Of a stretch of 64,000 nt of DNA, positions 12,898-24,663 are shown piece by piece. Numbering within the stretch: the stretch's first letter is position 1; each line of letters opens with the position of its first letter. The stretch is from Topomyia yanbarensis (taxonomy: Eukaryota > Arthropoda > Insecta > Diptera > Culicidae). Made by a program: the position numbers and the translations under genes. Under the pieces are notes generated by a model, which saw only the letters and a program-made list of their open reading frames with translations, was not told the DNA's origin and did not search any database. The stretch covers positions 161,933,839 to 161,997,838 of the forward strand of contig NC_080672.1 in assembly GCF_030247195.1 (NCBI RefSeq). The letters run 5' to 3'.

Positions 12898-15831
12898 CTG
12901 CCCATAATCGCAAGACAGTCCCATGTTGCAAAACAAGCAGTGGAGAAAATGCCGATTGAAATTTTTGATTGGTTTTTCTTTTCTATGAGTGTTTTTTATA
13001 TTGTAATATTTCTCAAATCAATGTGATAAAATAACGTCTACCTACTGTAAATGATATAAAACCATGAAAAATATTGACTATATATTGTATAAAATAGCAC
13101 GAGACTCTTATGTGGTTACTTTTTGTGATAGTTAAAAAAATAATCGCAAGTTAGTCCCATGTCTGAGCATTCTATTAGGAACTCTTACACAAGTTTATTT
13201 AGTAATGACATTACTGGAACTGTACGAAAATTCCGTCATTACAAGCCTGACACTACCATTAAAAGTGACATTACTGCTCAGTAATGACATTACTAACACC
13301 TCGTGTAAGGGCCCCTTTTGACAGCTGTTCGGTTTGAGTTAACAGCGCAATTAAAATTTATTCGAATCAGTTCGCAAAAGTTATGTTGTTATCTCTTTGA
13401 AGTAGACAAGTTGAACAGTTCCAGAATGTTTGCCTTGGAATATTTGAAAGCGTACGGTAGTGACGACAGCTCGGAAGATGAATTTTTTGGATTCGAAGCG
13501 GTGCAAAACGAAAATGAATATTTTTCTCAAGGTAAAAATTTCTTCAGAGAAGCTTTCGGAGAATGTTTGCCGCATGGAAATATACAAGGAAATTTAGAAA
13601 ATGACAGTTGTGGTTTTATGGAGCACGATTCGGATGGTAGTTTTTTGGAAAATGAAGCGAATTTGGAAAAAAGAAAGACAAACAGAGTAAATAATAAGGA
13701 GAGGACAAAAAAAGAAATAAGCAAAAATCTTGTTGTTAGAAAACGAAAATTGGCGCATAAAGTAAAACGGATCGATTACGGATGCCGTAGAGAATGTGGT
13801 AATAAAATTTCAAAAGATGATCAAATGATTAGTAATTCACAATTCTGGGAATTGGATGATACAGATCGGGCAAGCTATATACGGGAAAGAGTTGAGAGAA
13901 TCTCTGTGAAAAAGCGTCGTTCAATGAAAAGTCGTTTGGAACTAAAGAAACGTAACAGCTACAGCTGTACTTTAAAGGTAGGAAACGATGAGGTAATAAC
14001 CGTGTGTCGAAAGTTTTTTCTCAACACGATTAGCTATGGAGGACATTGCGGGTAAAATATTCTTGAATACACTATTAAGTCTTGTTTAACCTTTTCAAAT
14101 ATTTCTCTAGAAACATGTTGTACCGTTGCACTGATGCAGACGTGGAGTTCAAGAGATCTACCTCAAGACGTGGAAAGCATAATCGCGGCACTGCCAAACG
14201 TGAAGCTGTGCAAGCTCACATTTTGTCGCATAATCTTACTATATCGCACTACCGGCGAGAACATGCGCCCAACCGTTTGTATCTGCCATCCGATCTTTGT
14301 GAGAAACGAATGCACTAAGAGTTTTCAGAAACGTGTAACATGAAGGTCAGCTATGCTTTCTACTGTCGAGTTATGAAAGACATGAACATATCACTAGTTA
14401 AACTAGGACATGAGCAATGTGAATGTTGTGTAGCTGCTATCCAACATCGCAAGCAATCCGGTCATCAGGAGCAGTTGACCGAACAAAATTTTTCATGTGC
14501 GGGATGTGTAGCATTTACACAGCATATACGTGCGGCGTGCGAATCACGATCAGCATATCGGGAGGATGGTGAAATTGTTTCACCGAAAACAGTAGTACTA
14601 GCTGTGGATTTACAGAAGGTTTTAAATATGCTAAGCTGTTATATCATAGTTTAATATTCATGCATTACAGGTCATTCAGCTACCTCGATTGGAAGGGCTT
14701 AAATCCGTGGTTTTTTCACAACGACTACTTGCTTTCAACGAGACATTTGCTCCGGTAGGAAAGTATTCACAGAAGTATCCCGTCATTGCGTGTGTTTGGG
14801 ATGAAGCAATTAGCGGTCGGTCGGCAAACGATATACTTAGTTGTTTTCATCAAGTCCTATTAAGATTCAAAGATCTGGACAAGGTTACACTGTGGTTGGA
14901 CAATTGCTCCGCTCAAAATAAGAATTGGAACTTTTTCATTCATCTCACTCTATTGATTAATTCATCTTTAGTCCAGTTGGAAGAAGTTGTTCTTAAATAT
15001 TTTGAGTCGGGTCATACATTCATGGCTGCTGACAGCTTTCACGCAGCAGTTGAAAAAGGAATGCACCACGGCGGGCTTGTTATTACCACACCCGATTTCA
15101 TCTCTGTCGTCGGTAAAGCCAAAAAAATGTTGAGGTGATCAGTTTGTACCCAAACGACTTTTTTCAAAGCTCAATAACAGCTTCGCAGTACACACTGAAT
15201 TTATGCAGGCCTCGTCCATACATAGAAGCCATAAAAAAGGTCGTCTTGAAAAAAGGAAGCTACGAGTTTGAATACAGCAGCAGCCTTGGTACAAAAGCTC
15301 CAATAAATCGTTGCAATCTTTTTTCGAAGAAGCAGCAAAAGCTGGTGATTGATAATTTTGATTTGGATAAAACTGAAAAAAGACGAAAATCACCTTGTGG
15401 AATCGGTAAGGATCGTAAAACGACATTGCTGAATACATTACGTCCGCTATTAGACGAGACAAAAGCAGATTTTTGGACTAACCTTCCAGAATCGAAATAA
15501 GATGTAATAATCGAATTACTGTCTCCCACTACTTCTTAAATAAACAAAAATGTGTTGGAATATCTTTTTTCCTTTGTTCGTTTTGTTTTCACATATATTT
15601 TTTTGTAAAAAAAATATTTCAGCAATATTTTGTTGTGCATGTAAAATGGGACTGTTTTCCGGTTATTTTCAACATGGGACAAACTTGCTTGTGATTATTT
15701 TAATGTTTTTTCAGAACAATTCTCTTCCCTTTTATTTTTTTTTTGAAACTAGATGTAAAAATGTATGACTTCAAAAGAATATCTCAAAAATGAACGAAAG
15801 TCACATGGGACTGACTTGCGATTATGGGCAG
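12898..15831 (+). mobile_element. 2.9-kb DNA transposon with 4-bp TSD (ATTA)
   Basis: The ends read CTGCCCATAATCGCAAG and its exact reverse complement. The inverted repeat continues to ~28 bp with one mismatch. The flanks are ATTA at 12894-12897 and ATTA at 15832-15835, a 4-bp target duplication. The terminal motif recurs inside both ends: TAATCGCAAGTTAGTCCCATG at ~13141 on the left without its first base set, and an inverted ACATGGGACAAACTTGC at ~15673 on the right. These look like paired transposase binding sites. The interior encodes a broken transposase. A 4-bp duplication fits Sola- or Chapaev-type superfamilies among others; I cannot assign one. Confidence 0.9.
13426..15500 (+). pseudogene. 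Broken transposase with DNCSAQNKN motif
   Basis: Three exons can be joined in phase: 13426-14051, 14111-14618 and 14671-15500, about 650 residues. The N-terminus is acidic (GSDDSSEDE), as in many insect transposase-like genes. Exon 2 carries a cysteine-rich, zinc-binding-like block (HEQCECC and CAGC). Exon 3 carries LDNCSAQNKN at ~14896, followed by FESGHTFMAADSFHA. These are hallmarks of a conserved insect family often labelled DUF7869; a DDE/RNase H-type catalytic role is inference. Two lesions are visible. One is an in-frame TAA at 14316-14318. The other is a frame change in the A-run at ~15121-15127, after which the frame continues as VISLYPNDFFQ. The start at 13426 is preferred over 13318 because the acidic block follows directly. 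Confidence 0.85.
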
Positions 15832-15835
15832 ATTA

Positions 15836-16214
15836 GGACCGGCCAATTTTTCGTTGGACTGAATAACTCAATGATAATTTTACTTATTTTGATTGCGAAT
15901 TTCGCGACGCCAACAAGTGAAGTGATCCATTACAAGTAATGTCCTATTATTACACACGTTTTCGATTACTATCAAACGCGATAATTGGGTCATTAAGCTA
16001 TATACAGTTTCCCATTCCATTCGATAAATTTTAGGTCCAATATACATAATAAAACATCATTTCAAAAAAAAAATCCTTATAATACGTAAAAACGATTTTT
16101 TTGTTTTTTAAAATAAATCTTATATAAACTTGGCAACCATACATAGGAAAACTGCGGTTGTTTACATCTGGCCCATCAAGACAACACCCAAAATGAAAAA
16201 AAACTATATTCATT
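15836..16214. other. No gene seen
   Basis: This short AT-rich spacer lies between two mobile elements and contains nothing recognisable. Confidence 0.4.
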
Positions 16215-16820
16215 GTACACGCTCACTCATAAAAACTCAAATTTGAGTTGCCAGCCACCCAATTTCATTAAAAGTGCACGTAGTAAAAAATTGAGTTTTT
16301 CTCTTTTACTCAGTTTTGAGTTTGGGATAAAAATGTCAAACTTGAGTACATTTTACTCAAAAGGCAAAAACGAAAAATAATCATTCCGCATTTTAATAAA
16401 ACTACAAATATATTCATTGTTATTTTACCTGATCCTCCAGGCCGTTGTCCATGCGTTTACGACGACAGGAAATATAATCCGAGGGTCTTTCTCTACATCT
16501 ACTTCATGGCGATCGGCATCTTGAAGAAATTGCAGAAACTGCAAAAAACTGGAAGTTAGATTTGGAAACAAGAGAATTCAATGAAACCTACCTTCTAGTT
16601 TTATGAACGATCAGCTCTTGTTTAAGTTTAAGTTGACGTCTGACTCTGCACTTTTTTGAGAACAAGTAGTTTTTTCACTCAGAACTTTGAAAATTTAATG
16701 ATTACTCAAGAGATGAGTTAGTTCTACTCAAATTAAAACTCATTTTTTGACATATTGCTATGACTTTTGAAATTGAGTACTCCGAACTCAAATTTTGAGT
16801 AGTTCTGAATGAGCGTGTAC
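16215..16820. mobile_element. 606-bp foldback MITE rich in ACTCAAA/TTTGAGT
   Basis: GTACACGCTCACTCA at the left end is mirrored by TGAATGAGCGTGTAC at the right end. Inside both ends the palindrome-like words ACTCAAATTTGAGT, TTTGAGTTTGG and ACTCAAATTTTGAGT recur several times in both orientations. It has no coding capacity. The target duplication is unclear. Confidence 0.8.
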
Positions 16821-17204
16821 GGTGTTTTTATGTCAAATAAAAATAACCCTGTGGGAAAACCGGGAAAACATGTGTTCATTTTTTCTGACAGGGCATCATT
16901 TGTCGTGAAATTCGAAATGTCAAATCCTTCTGATAGTGTCAAATTCAGACTGTCAACATATTTCTTTATTTTAAATTTAAATTTAAAAAAATTAAATTTA
17001 ATTTATCCCAATGAAACTAAGAATTTTGTTTGGTCGAGGATTGAAGCTATTTTTATTTATGGTTTAACTTACAGTGGGTCCAAAAAGTACCTGTTTGTTA
17101 TCTGATTTGACCCTTAATTTGCTTTACTTGCTTTACACATGTTAAACTGGCCTATGTCTAAAAATACAGCTAGATAATTATTTCTTGGGTTTGCTGTATC
17201 TGTA

Positions 17205-18559
17205 GGGGAGACTGAGGAGACTTGATCCCCTTTTTTTATTTTTCAGTCCAACTCCGTGGAATGATAGAAAACTATGTATTTTTTGTAGTTTTATTTTGTT
17301 TCTAGGGATGACTAATAATCATAAAAAAATTACATGGAAATATTATACTGGACATGAGCTATGAGCATTTCTGGAAAACAACAAAAAAATGGAAAATACT
17401 TAGATTAGTGGAGACTCGATCCCTAATTTGGGGACACTTGATTTCTTTATGAAAACGTGTTTAAAAGAGCATGTAGGGTAATAAGCCTATTTGTGCCCTG
17501 TTTCTACTATCATCCTACCCATCTGAAGCCTTTGGTTAGAGCAGCGTCTGCCATCTTTGCTCAACGCATTGACTCAAATGGTATTGCGATAATGGGGGTA
17601 CTCGATTAGAGATTTTGCTGCGCTCAAACAGAAGATTTTCACCATTCTCAAGACAATTTTGTTATTATATTGGCTCTTAATGAGAGGCGAATGACCTTAA
17701 CGTTAAAACCTCTATAATCGAAATAAAAAAATAGACCTTAATAACAAATCAAAGAAGCTGAAATAATAAAATTATTATTGTAATAATGTGGTGCCCTTCT
17801 TAATAGGGCAAAAACGGGTACATTACCCCATTCAATTTTATAAATGGATTGTAGTATTGATTAAATTGTTATCATTGAAGTTACTACATATTACGCATCT
17901 CTCACCTGATTTTTTTACGAATTCCCCAAATCTCCGTGCAATTATTTGAAATCTGTCTTTATTATGGTTGAGGAACGTCAAATGTGGGATGAATGGTTGC
18001 TACGTATACTGTAGTAAACAATTACAGTTATGTTTCTTTACGATGAAGCGTTCATTTTTGACATTTTTTTATGACAACAATGACTTCAATTGTTCTGGTG
18101 TGAATTTGGTTATTTTCAGTGGTGTGTATGAAGTATGGCGAAGGGGATCAAATCTCCACGAATTTGAAGGGATCAAGTGAACCCATAGCATCTATTTCAG
18201 CAAACTTTAGTAAAAATATAGTTGAACAAAAGAATCAGCTCAATCATAACGTATTCATATAATTGACATTCTCCTCAAATTCTGTATGCAGAAGTAGAGT
18301 ATATGGTGGGTGATTTTATCAATTATATAAAAGTTTGAAAATTTAGAAAATAAATCTTGAGTTCTTCCGAGATTTTTTTTTAAATCGGTAAAATTTTGGT
18401 TACACAAAAGTCCAATTTCTTTTTTCTGTGGTAATGAAATTTATGTTTAGATAAAACTACGTAACTTTATAGTATATTCGATTAATGTATTCTGATTCGC
18501 CTTTGAGTTACAATGATGGGATCAAGTTTCCCCGGGGATCAAGTCTCCTCAGTCTCCCC
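17205..18559. mobile_element. 1.36-kb TA-flanked MITE, GGGGAGACTGAGGAGACTTG family
   Basis: GGGGAGACTGAGGAGACTTG at 17205 is exactly mirrored at the right end, with perfect pairing over 26 bp. Both ends are flanked by TA (17203-17204 and 18560-18561), as expected for a Tc1/mariner/pogo-type element. The phrase GATCCC with GGGGA recurs inside both halves. No transposase frame remains. Confidence 0.92.
17476..17828. mobile_element. Nested MITE, GGGTAATAAGCC ends, with SINE tail
   Basis: It starts after a TA with GGGTAATAAGCCTATTTG. The right end reads as the reverse complement of GGGTAATGTACCCGTTTTTG, so the ends match imperfectly. The interior, CAACGCATTGACTCAAATGG, matches the inner element at 47700-48018 in inverted orientation. 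A segment at ~17680-17727 (GAGGCGAATGACC and AACCTCTATAATCGAAATAA) is the tail of the SINE family seen at 59586. Confidence 0.75.
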
Positions 18560-18561
18560 TA

Positions 18562-18925
18562 CGCAGGGAAAACATATGCTTTGTGCTCATGCTAGTTTTA
18601 TAATCTTGAAGAAAGGTGCAGATCGTTTTTAACTCACTACTTACAAGCTCAAGTTTTACTGAAGAATCATATATATGTACCGAGTAAATAAAATTCCGAC
18701 CACAATAAAATAATTGTTTTTAACGCATGCTTTTATAAAGTCCACATAAAACAAAGGATTTACTTTGTTACTTTTTTTTTCTGTAGCGCGTTATTAAAAA
18801 TAATGACATGCCAATTTAGAAGCGCTTCTATTTGTCCGGTTCACTGCTCTTAAGGGGTCACAGGATGTTGAAAATGATATTCCAAAAATGAATTGCGAAA
18901 ACAATAAATATTTATTCATATTGTA
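18562..18925. other. No gene seen
   Basis: AT-rich spacer with no supported feature. Confidence 0.4.
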
Positions 18926-19200
18926 TCGATTTTGTTGGCTATTCTCGGCAAATTTGGGACTAAGAGAAACGAAAGCAATGAAATTGAAAGACGGATAGGT
19001 ATTCTAGAGCGAATCAGTTATAAACTTAGAACGGAAAACTAGAACTAGGCAGGCTCATATGGGCATGATCGAAAGGAAATGTGAAGAATTCTTTGCCTTC
19101 TGCAGAGTAGGAGTTGGGCGTTGCACCCAAGTCTACCGCATGGTCTATGGTAGAACATAACTCATCATCATGTTTTACCGCCGACGCCGGTAATCTTACG
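18926..19200. repeat. Partial copy of the 38172-38612 foldback element
   Basis: From TGTATCGATTTTGTTGGC onward this matches the full right arm of the foldback element at 38172-38612, read in reverse, with few changes. It includes AACTAGAACTAGGCAGGC and GCATGGTCTATGGTAGAAC. Only one arm is present. The 95-codon frame that crosses it to 19401 is not recognisable. Confidence 0.85.
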
Positions 19201-19494
19201 TACGTCGCTTGCTGTCGTTCTAAGGAGTCTAAAAAGCTTTGGTTTATGGCTCTGGATCAAAAATTACGGGACATAGATAATCCCCGACGAGAAAGTACTG
19301 CACAGCCGTCATCTTATGATGAAATTACTCGAAAAAATCTTTTTTGCAATTCATTACGTATGTTATATATCTCATTAATCCTCCTGAATTCACACTTATG
19401 ACCCACTGAACGAGTAGCCGCTGATGCTCTAAGACGATTTCGCTCGACTTTCAGAGTACTTAGTGAACTAGCGCAACTGTCGTAAGTTTAAACA

Positions 19495-20445
19495 AGATTT
19501 TGATTCATCTCTTTATTGCGTCAAGATAAATTCCCGAAATATTCATGTCGTGCTCTATAGTAATGTAACCCCTTAATAATCAGTTCTGGAATCTTTTGAC
19601 GGCATTTTTCTTCTGTGTCATCATTTAAATAAATTAAAATTGATTTTATAATTCATAAAACCTATAATATTAGGTTTATGTAACTTGCCCAATTTCTATT
19701 TTGGTCCTTACAACAATACAAATGAATATTCCAAAAATTTTGAGAGGTTATGACAAGATTGATTTGCAGAGGATGTTTATGATCTCACCGAATAAAAATC
19801 TTCTTGTGTAAAGATTTTGATTCATCTCTTTATTGCGTCAAGATAAATTCCCGAAATATTCATGTCGTGCTCTATAGTAATGTAACCCCTTAATAATCAG
19901 TTCTGGAATCTTTTGACGGCATTTTTCTTCTGTGTCATCATTTAAATAAATTAAAATTGATTTTATAATTCATAAAACCTATAATATTAGGTTTATGTAA
20001 CTTGCCCAATTTCTATTTTGGTCCTTACAACAATACAAATGAATATTCCAAAAATTTTGAGAGGTTATGACAAGATTGATTTGCAGAGGATGTTTATGAT
20101 CTCACCGAATAAAAATCTTCTTGTGTAAAGATTTTGATTCATCTCTTTATTGCGTCAAGATAAATTCCCGAAATATTCATGTCGTGCTCTATAGTAATGT
20201 AACCCCTTAATAATCAGTTCTGGAATCTTTTGACGGCATTTTTCTTCTGTGTCATCATTTAAATAAATTAAAATTGATTTTATAATTCATAAAACCTATA
20301 ATATTAGGTTTATGTAACTTGCCCAATTTCTATTTTGGTCTTTACAACAATACAAATGAATATTCCAAAAAATTTGAGAGGTTATGACAAGATTGATTTG
20401 CAGAGGATGTTTATGACCTCACCGAATAAAAATCTTCTTGTGTAA
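19495..20445. repeat. Three near-identical 317-bp tandem copies
   Basis: AGATTTTGATTCATCTC begins at 19495, 19812 and 20129, and each copy ends with AATCTTCTTGTGTAAA. Copies 1 and 2 look identical. Copy 3 differs at a handful of positions (for example TCTTTACAAC and ATGACCTCACC). The near identity points to very recent expansion. No coding potential is seen. Confidence 0.95.
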
Positions 20446-20980
20446 ACCTTGAACCTATAGTTAATTTCGTGACGTGACAATGTGCTTTTGTTTTCATTTC
20501 GATCCGAAAAAGGAATACGATCTTCATTTATCCCAAAAAGCAACGTAAACTTCGTATTCTGTACATATATTAATCAATTTGCCTGTATGTATTTATGCAT
20601 ACTCTTCGAATCGAGTACACTTCTGTGATACTTATTCTTAGTCCAATTATGTGATTCAAATTTTCCGATAAACAGAAATATAGGAATTTATTCATGATAA
20701 AATAAGTTTTAATGGATATTTAGTAATATTACAGCAGACAATACTCATTATCATCAACATATTCCATTTTCTTCTCAAAATTTATCAATTTCGAATGCTC
20801 TAGTAATGCTAACAAAGTAAGTACTTAATAGTTTCATAGTTATGTACTTTATTATTATTTGTATTTATTACTTTTTATTTTTTTTTTGTTAGAAGTAGGG
20901 AAAAACCCCTTTGAGTGAAATTTCATTTAAATCTCTTCTCCAAAACGCATAAAAAACCTACTTGTCTTTTCCAAAATATG
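20446..20980. other. No gene seen
   Basis: AT-rich DNA with no supported feature. Confidence 0.4.
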
Positions 20981-20984
20981 TATA

Positions 20985-23439
20985 TGGGGCATTCCACGCA
21001 AAATTGCCCAGATCAATTTTTTTCTCGGTTTAGTAGTCAAAAATAATCGACACGTATTTTTTTATTTCAACATAGTAGGTGAGACTTTCGAAAATTTTTG
21101 TGTTGAATTTCACCATTTGAATAAATCCTACTTTTTCAATCGCTCGTACTGTCAAAGGTAAAGAAGGTACCCACAAGTGCCCAAAACATGAAATGTGCGC
21201 CTTTTGCATAGCTTTCGGATGAAGTATATTAATACTTACTCAACGTATTGGTTTCATGGAAAATATTGAAAAGTTTAAAACGTATCGATTTTTTGCAAAC
21301 TTGGACATGATTTTTTTGCTTTTTTTATTGTATGAAATAGGAAAATCATTTTTCTTGTTGCCATAAAAATTTGAGAGTGGGCATTTAAATACTTACGGAG
21401 ATAAGAATGTTTCAATCGCGCCTTGCGCGCGAAAAACGTACCGCCACGCGCTTCGCTCGTACTCAGGTTGGACTGTATGAGATTTTACACACTACCGCGT
21501 TGTGTAAAACACACTTTCAATTAACTTCATTATTTATTAGAAATAAATAAAAATAAACAGCAATAATTATTCAACGGACTGACTTGATTTTTTATGAGGA
21601 TGCATAATATGTGTAGCCAGTCGATGAACCACGGAAAACTGAATAAAAAAATTCTCTCATTATTTTTAAGAAAAGTGAGTGAATTTTACATAAAAATATC
21701 AGATTTTTCGGATTTAATAAGGCTATTCCATATTTCAAAATTCTAATCATTTTAAAAAAATTTTTGTTCATCGAGTAAATAATAGTCCAAATTTTAAAAA
21801 TTTTATTGAACTTCCTGTTTCAGTCAATTTTATCAAGAGTTATCATATTCGCCGTGGCGCTCCTCGACGTGGAAATGGTTGGACGTCTACTCTTGGAACG
21901 CTTGTGTGGTTCTGTGTGACTACAATTTTTCTCGTACATAATGAATGTATAAATAAACTTTAACATTACAAAAGAGGTCCATTGTTGCCTTACCTTCAAA
22001 ATCGTAAACCAAAATCACTTTCGGTTTAAACACTTTACATCAGACGCCCCCCTAAAGTAAAACATACACAGCTAATGCGTTATGTTTGTTTTAGATTATT
22101 ATTTTTTATACTTAATTTTGTAGTTGATTTTATAATATAAAACGATTGGGAATATCGTTGCATGAGATAATTTTTAAAATGATTAAAATATGATATTTGT
22201 ATTCTGGCGATAAATGATTGCTGAAGAGAGATTCTTGCAGTTCTGCAAAAATGTTTAACGAATGCTTTTTAAGTTTCTGGCGCTTTTTAAATCTTGTTTT
22301 CAGTTTAGTTGCCTATCGTTTGTACGTCGTACTCTTAATTCCATTCTTTTTGAAAATCTTGAATGTTTGCATTTATTTTTCTGATGGTGTTCGTCTACAT
22401 TTTAGAAATGTGAAACGTTGTACTATTTTTTTTTCACCACAAATCTGACTGCATTCACCCCACACAGTGACATTTTCGCACAACAGCCCATGGAAAAGGT
22501 GCTTGCGACGAAGCCATTATTTGTCGAGCCAGTTTACAAATGATCAATGATGATCAAATGTCGACCGAAACTGAGTCGTACGATGTGACAAGGAACGCTT
22601 CTTTGTCACGCGATGTTTCAATTTCAAATCTCAGAATAACATAGGAAACGTGCCAATCGAACCAATTTATTCTAATGCAAGAGCAGAGAAAAATCCACAG
22701 AATTGTTTCGAAAAATGCCAAATCATACCTGGACCACTATCATTTCACTATGTTGAGATGAACGTGGACTTCAAATTAAAACTGAAGATCTCTTAATTCC
22801 GGCGTCACTTTTGAACGATTAAGACAATATAAATCTGAAATTAAACATACATCTAAATGCAATAAATAGTAAAGTTAATTGCAAGTGTGTTTTACACAGC
22901 GCGTTGTGTGTAAAACTTGTGTAAAACTTCATACACCCAAGTCTCAGTACGAGCGAAGCGCGTGGCGGTAATATTTTTGCAAGGCGCGATTGAAAAATTC
23001 ATATCTCCGTAAGTATTTAATTGCGCACTCCCAAATTTTTATGGCAACAAGAAAAATGATTTTCCTATTTCATACAATAAAAAAAAAGAAAAAAAATCAT
23101 GTTCAAGTTTGAAAAAATCGATTTGTTTTAAACTTTTCAATATTTTCCATGAAACCAATACGTTGAGTAAGTATTAATATACTTCATCCGAAAGCTGTGA
23201 AAAAGGCGCACATTTCATGTCTTGGGCACTTTTTGGTATCTTCTTTACTTTTGACAGTATGAGCGATTGAAAAAAGTAGGTTTTTTTCAAATGGTGAAAT
23301 TCAACACAAAAAATCTCGAAAGTCTCGCCTACTATGTTGAAATAAAAAAATACGTGTCGAATATTTTTGACTACTAAACCGAGAAAAAAATTGATCTGGG
23401 CAAAAAAAAATTGTGGCAAATTTTGCGTGGAATGCCCCA
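20985..23439. mobile_element. 2.46-kb foldback element with ~555-bp inverted arms
   Basis: The left arm (20985-~21538, starting TGGGGCATTCCACGCAAAAT) is mirrored by the right arm (~22862-23439) almost base for base. The mirrored words include the CGCGCTTCGCTCGTAC block and the innermost AAGTGTGTTTTACACA. Both ends are flanked by TATA (20981-20984 and 23440-23443), giving a TA or TATA target duplication. The 1.3-kb unique centre has a 76-codon frame at 22218 but nothing recognisable. A 90-codon frame in the right arm is a by-product of the arm sequence. Confidence 0.93.
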
Positions 23440-23479
23440 TATACAAAAAATTCTTAAACTATTTTAGCTCCCTCGGTTA

Positions 23480-24663
23480 AAAATCAAACCATAACGGAGC
23501 TGTGCTTCATCTTGATTCAGTCATCGTCGGTTATCCATTGCGTACCTGTAAAGACATTAGAATATATGAAGAATCAAAGTTTGATTTTAAAAGAAATTCA
23601 AATATGATTTTGAGGATAGCTAAGTCTCTATTACTCAATACATCTCTTATAGAGTTGAAAATCGGTCTCCCAGTAGAAGAAAGAGAAGAAAGAAAAAGGT
23701 GTCTAGTTTCAGAATATCGAGGACAACTTAAAATTATGTGATCAATATCTTCATAAGATTCTGATCATTTGCATAGACTTGTTTCAATAATATTAATGTG
23801 ATAAAGGTGACTTCTGCATAAATAATGATTTGACATTATACGAGAAAAAGTTTGTATAAATAATCTTCCTACGTTTAGTTTATAAAACCAAGGTTTACGA
23901 CTAATATTTGGTAAAATAGAGTGACATAAACGCCCCATTTCACTCGAATCCCAGGATTGTTGCCAATGTAAATTGATTTTTCGACGTATCAAAGGAAAAT
24001 ACTCATTACTTTGAATACCACGTTCATATAAAACACCTCTTAATGCTCCTAATTTCGCCAACCTATCTGCTTGTTCATTCCCGTATATATCACAATGAGC
24101 GGATACCCAAATAAAAGTAATTGAGAAACCTTCTGTGTTCAGTTTATTTATTACATCTCGAATTAACAAATGATGAGTTTGATTTTTCGAATTTGGTGAT
24201 TCCAATGCTAATAGAGAACTTAGACTATCAGAACAAATATAATAAGTTTGGGGTTCTAATGTTCTTATTATTGTGCATACAAAGAATAAAGCCGTCTATT
24301 CTGCTACAAAAATAGAACATAAACGAAAAAATAGGTGATTTCCTTGTTATAAATACAAACCGTTTACCGTGTCAATAAATACAATTTTCTGTGATTTTCT
24401 TACATGAAACTGTACTATGGTCATCACTACAATGACCACATTTGATTTTGTTAGAGCAAAATTTTTCTGTGTGTCCAAAAAGTTGACAACGTTCGCAATG
24501 CATCTGTAGGAGTGAAAATTCGAGCATTAAAAATTACATTATTCACATACAGGAAATCAGGGAGGGCAGAGCCTTCAAAAGTGACACGCACTGCATTAGA
24601 AGGAATAAAATTTTGATTAATATCATCGTTTGCTTTTTGCCTTTCTCCTATAGAAAGGTTATG
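23480..24663 (-). pseudogene. LINE remnant: gag zinc knuckles fused to RNase H
   Basis: Reading the minus strand from 24663, an ORF1-type segment (IPSNAVRVTFEGSALPDF) leads into two CCHC knuckles at ~24500-24440, of forms C-x2-C-x4-H-x4-C and C-x2-C-x3-H-x4-C. After ~24330 the sequence jumps straight to an ORF2 RNase H domain: CSDSLSSLLALE, then WVSAHCDIYGNEQADRLAKL at ~24110-24050. The C-terminal SRIMSNHYLCRSHLYHI region follows. Endonuclease and reverse transcriptase are missing, so about 3 kb has been deleted. Several frameshifts and a stop are present. An RNase H downstream of RT is typical of I- and Loa-type non-LTR elements. Confidence 0.85.

Noticed and set aside
13318..13425. Upstream start for the transposase at 13318.
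   Set aside because: The extra 36 residues have no family-like feature. The ATG at 13426 leads directly into the typical acidic N-terminus.
19114..19401. 95-codon open frame.
   Set aside because: Its first half lies in a copy of a foldback element that is non-coding elsewhere, and no domain is recognisable.
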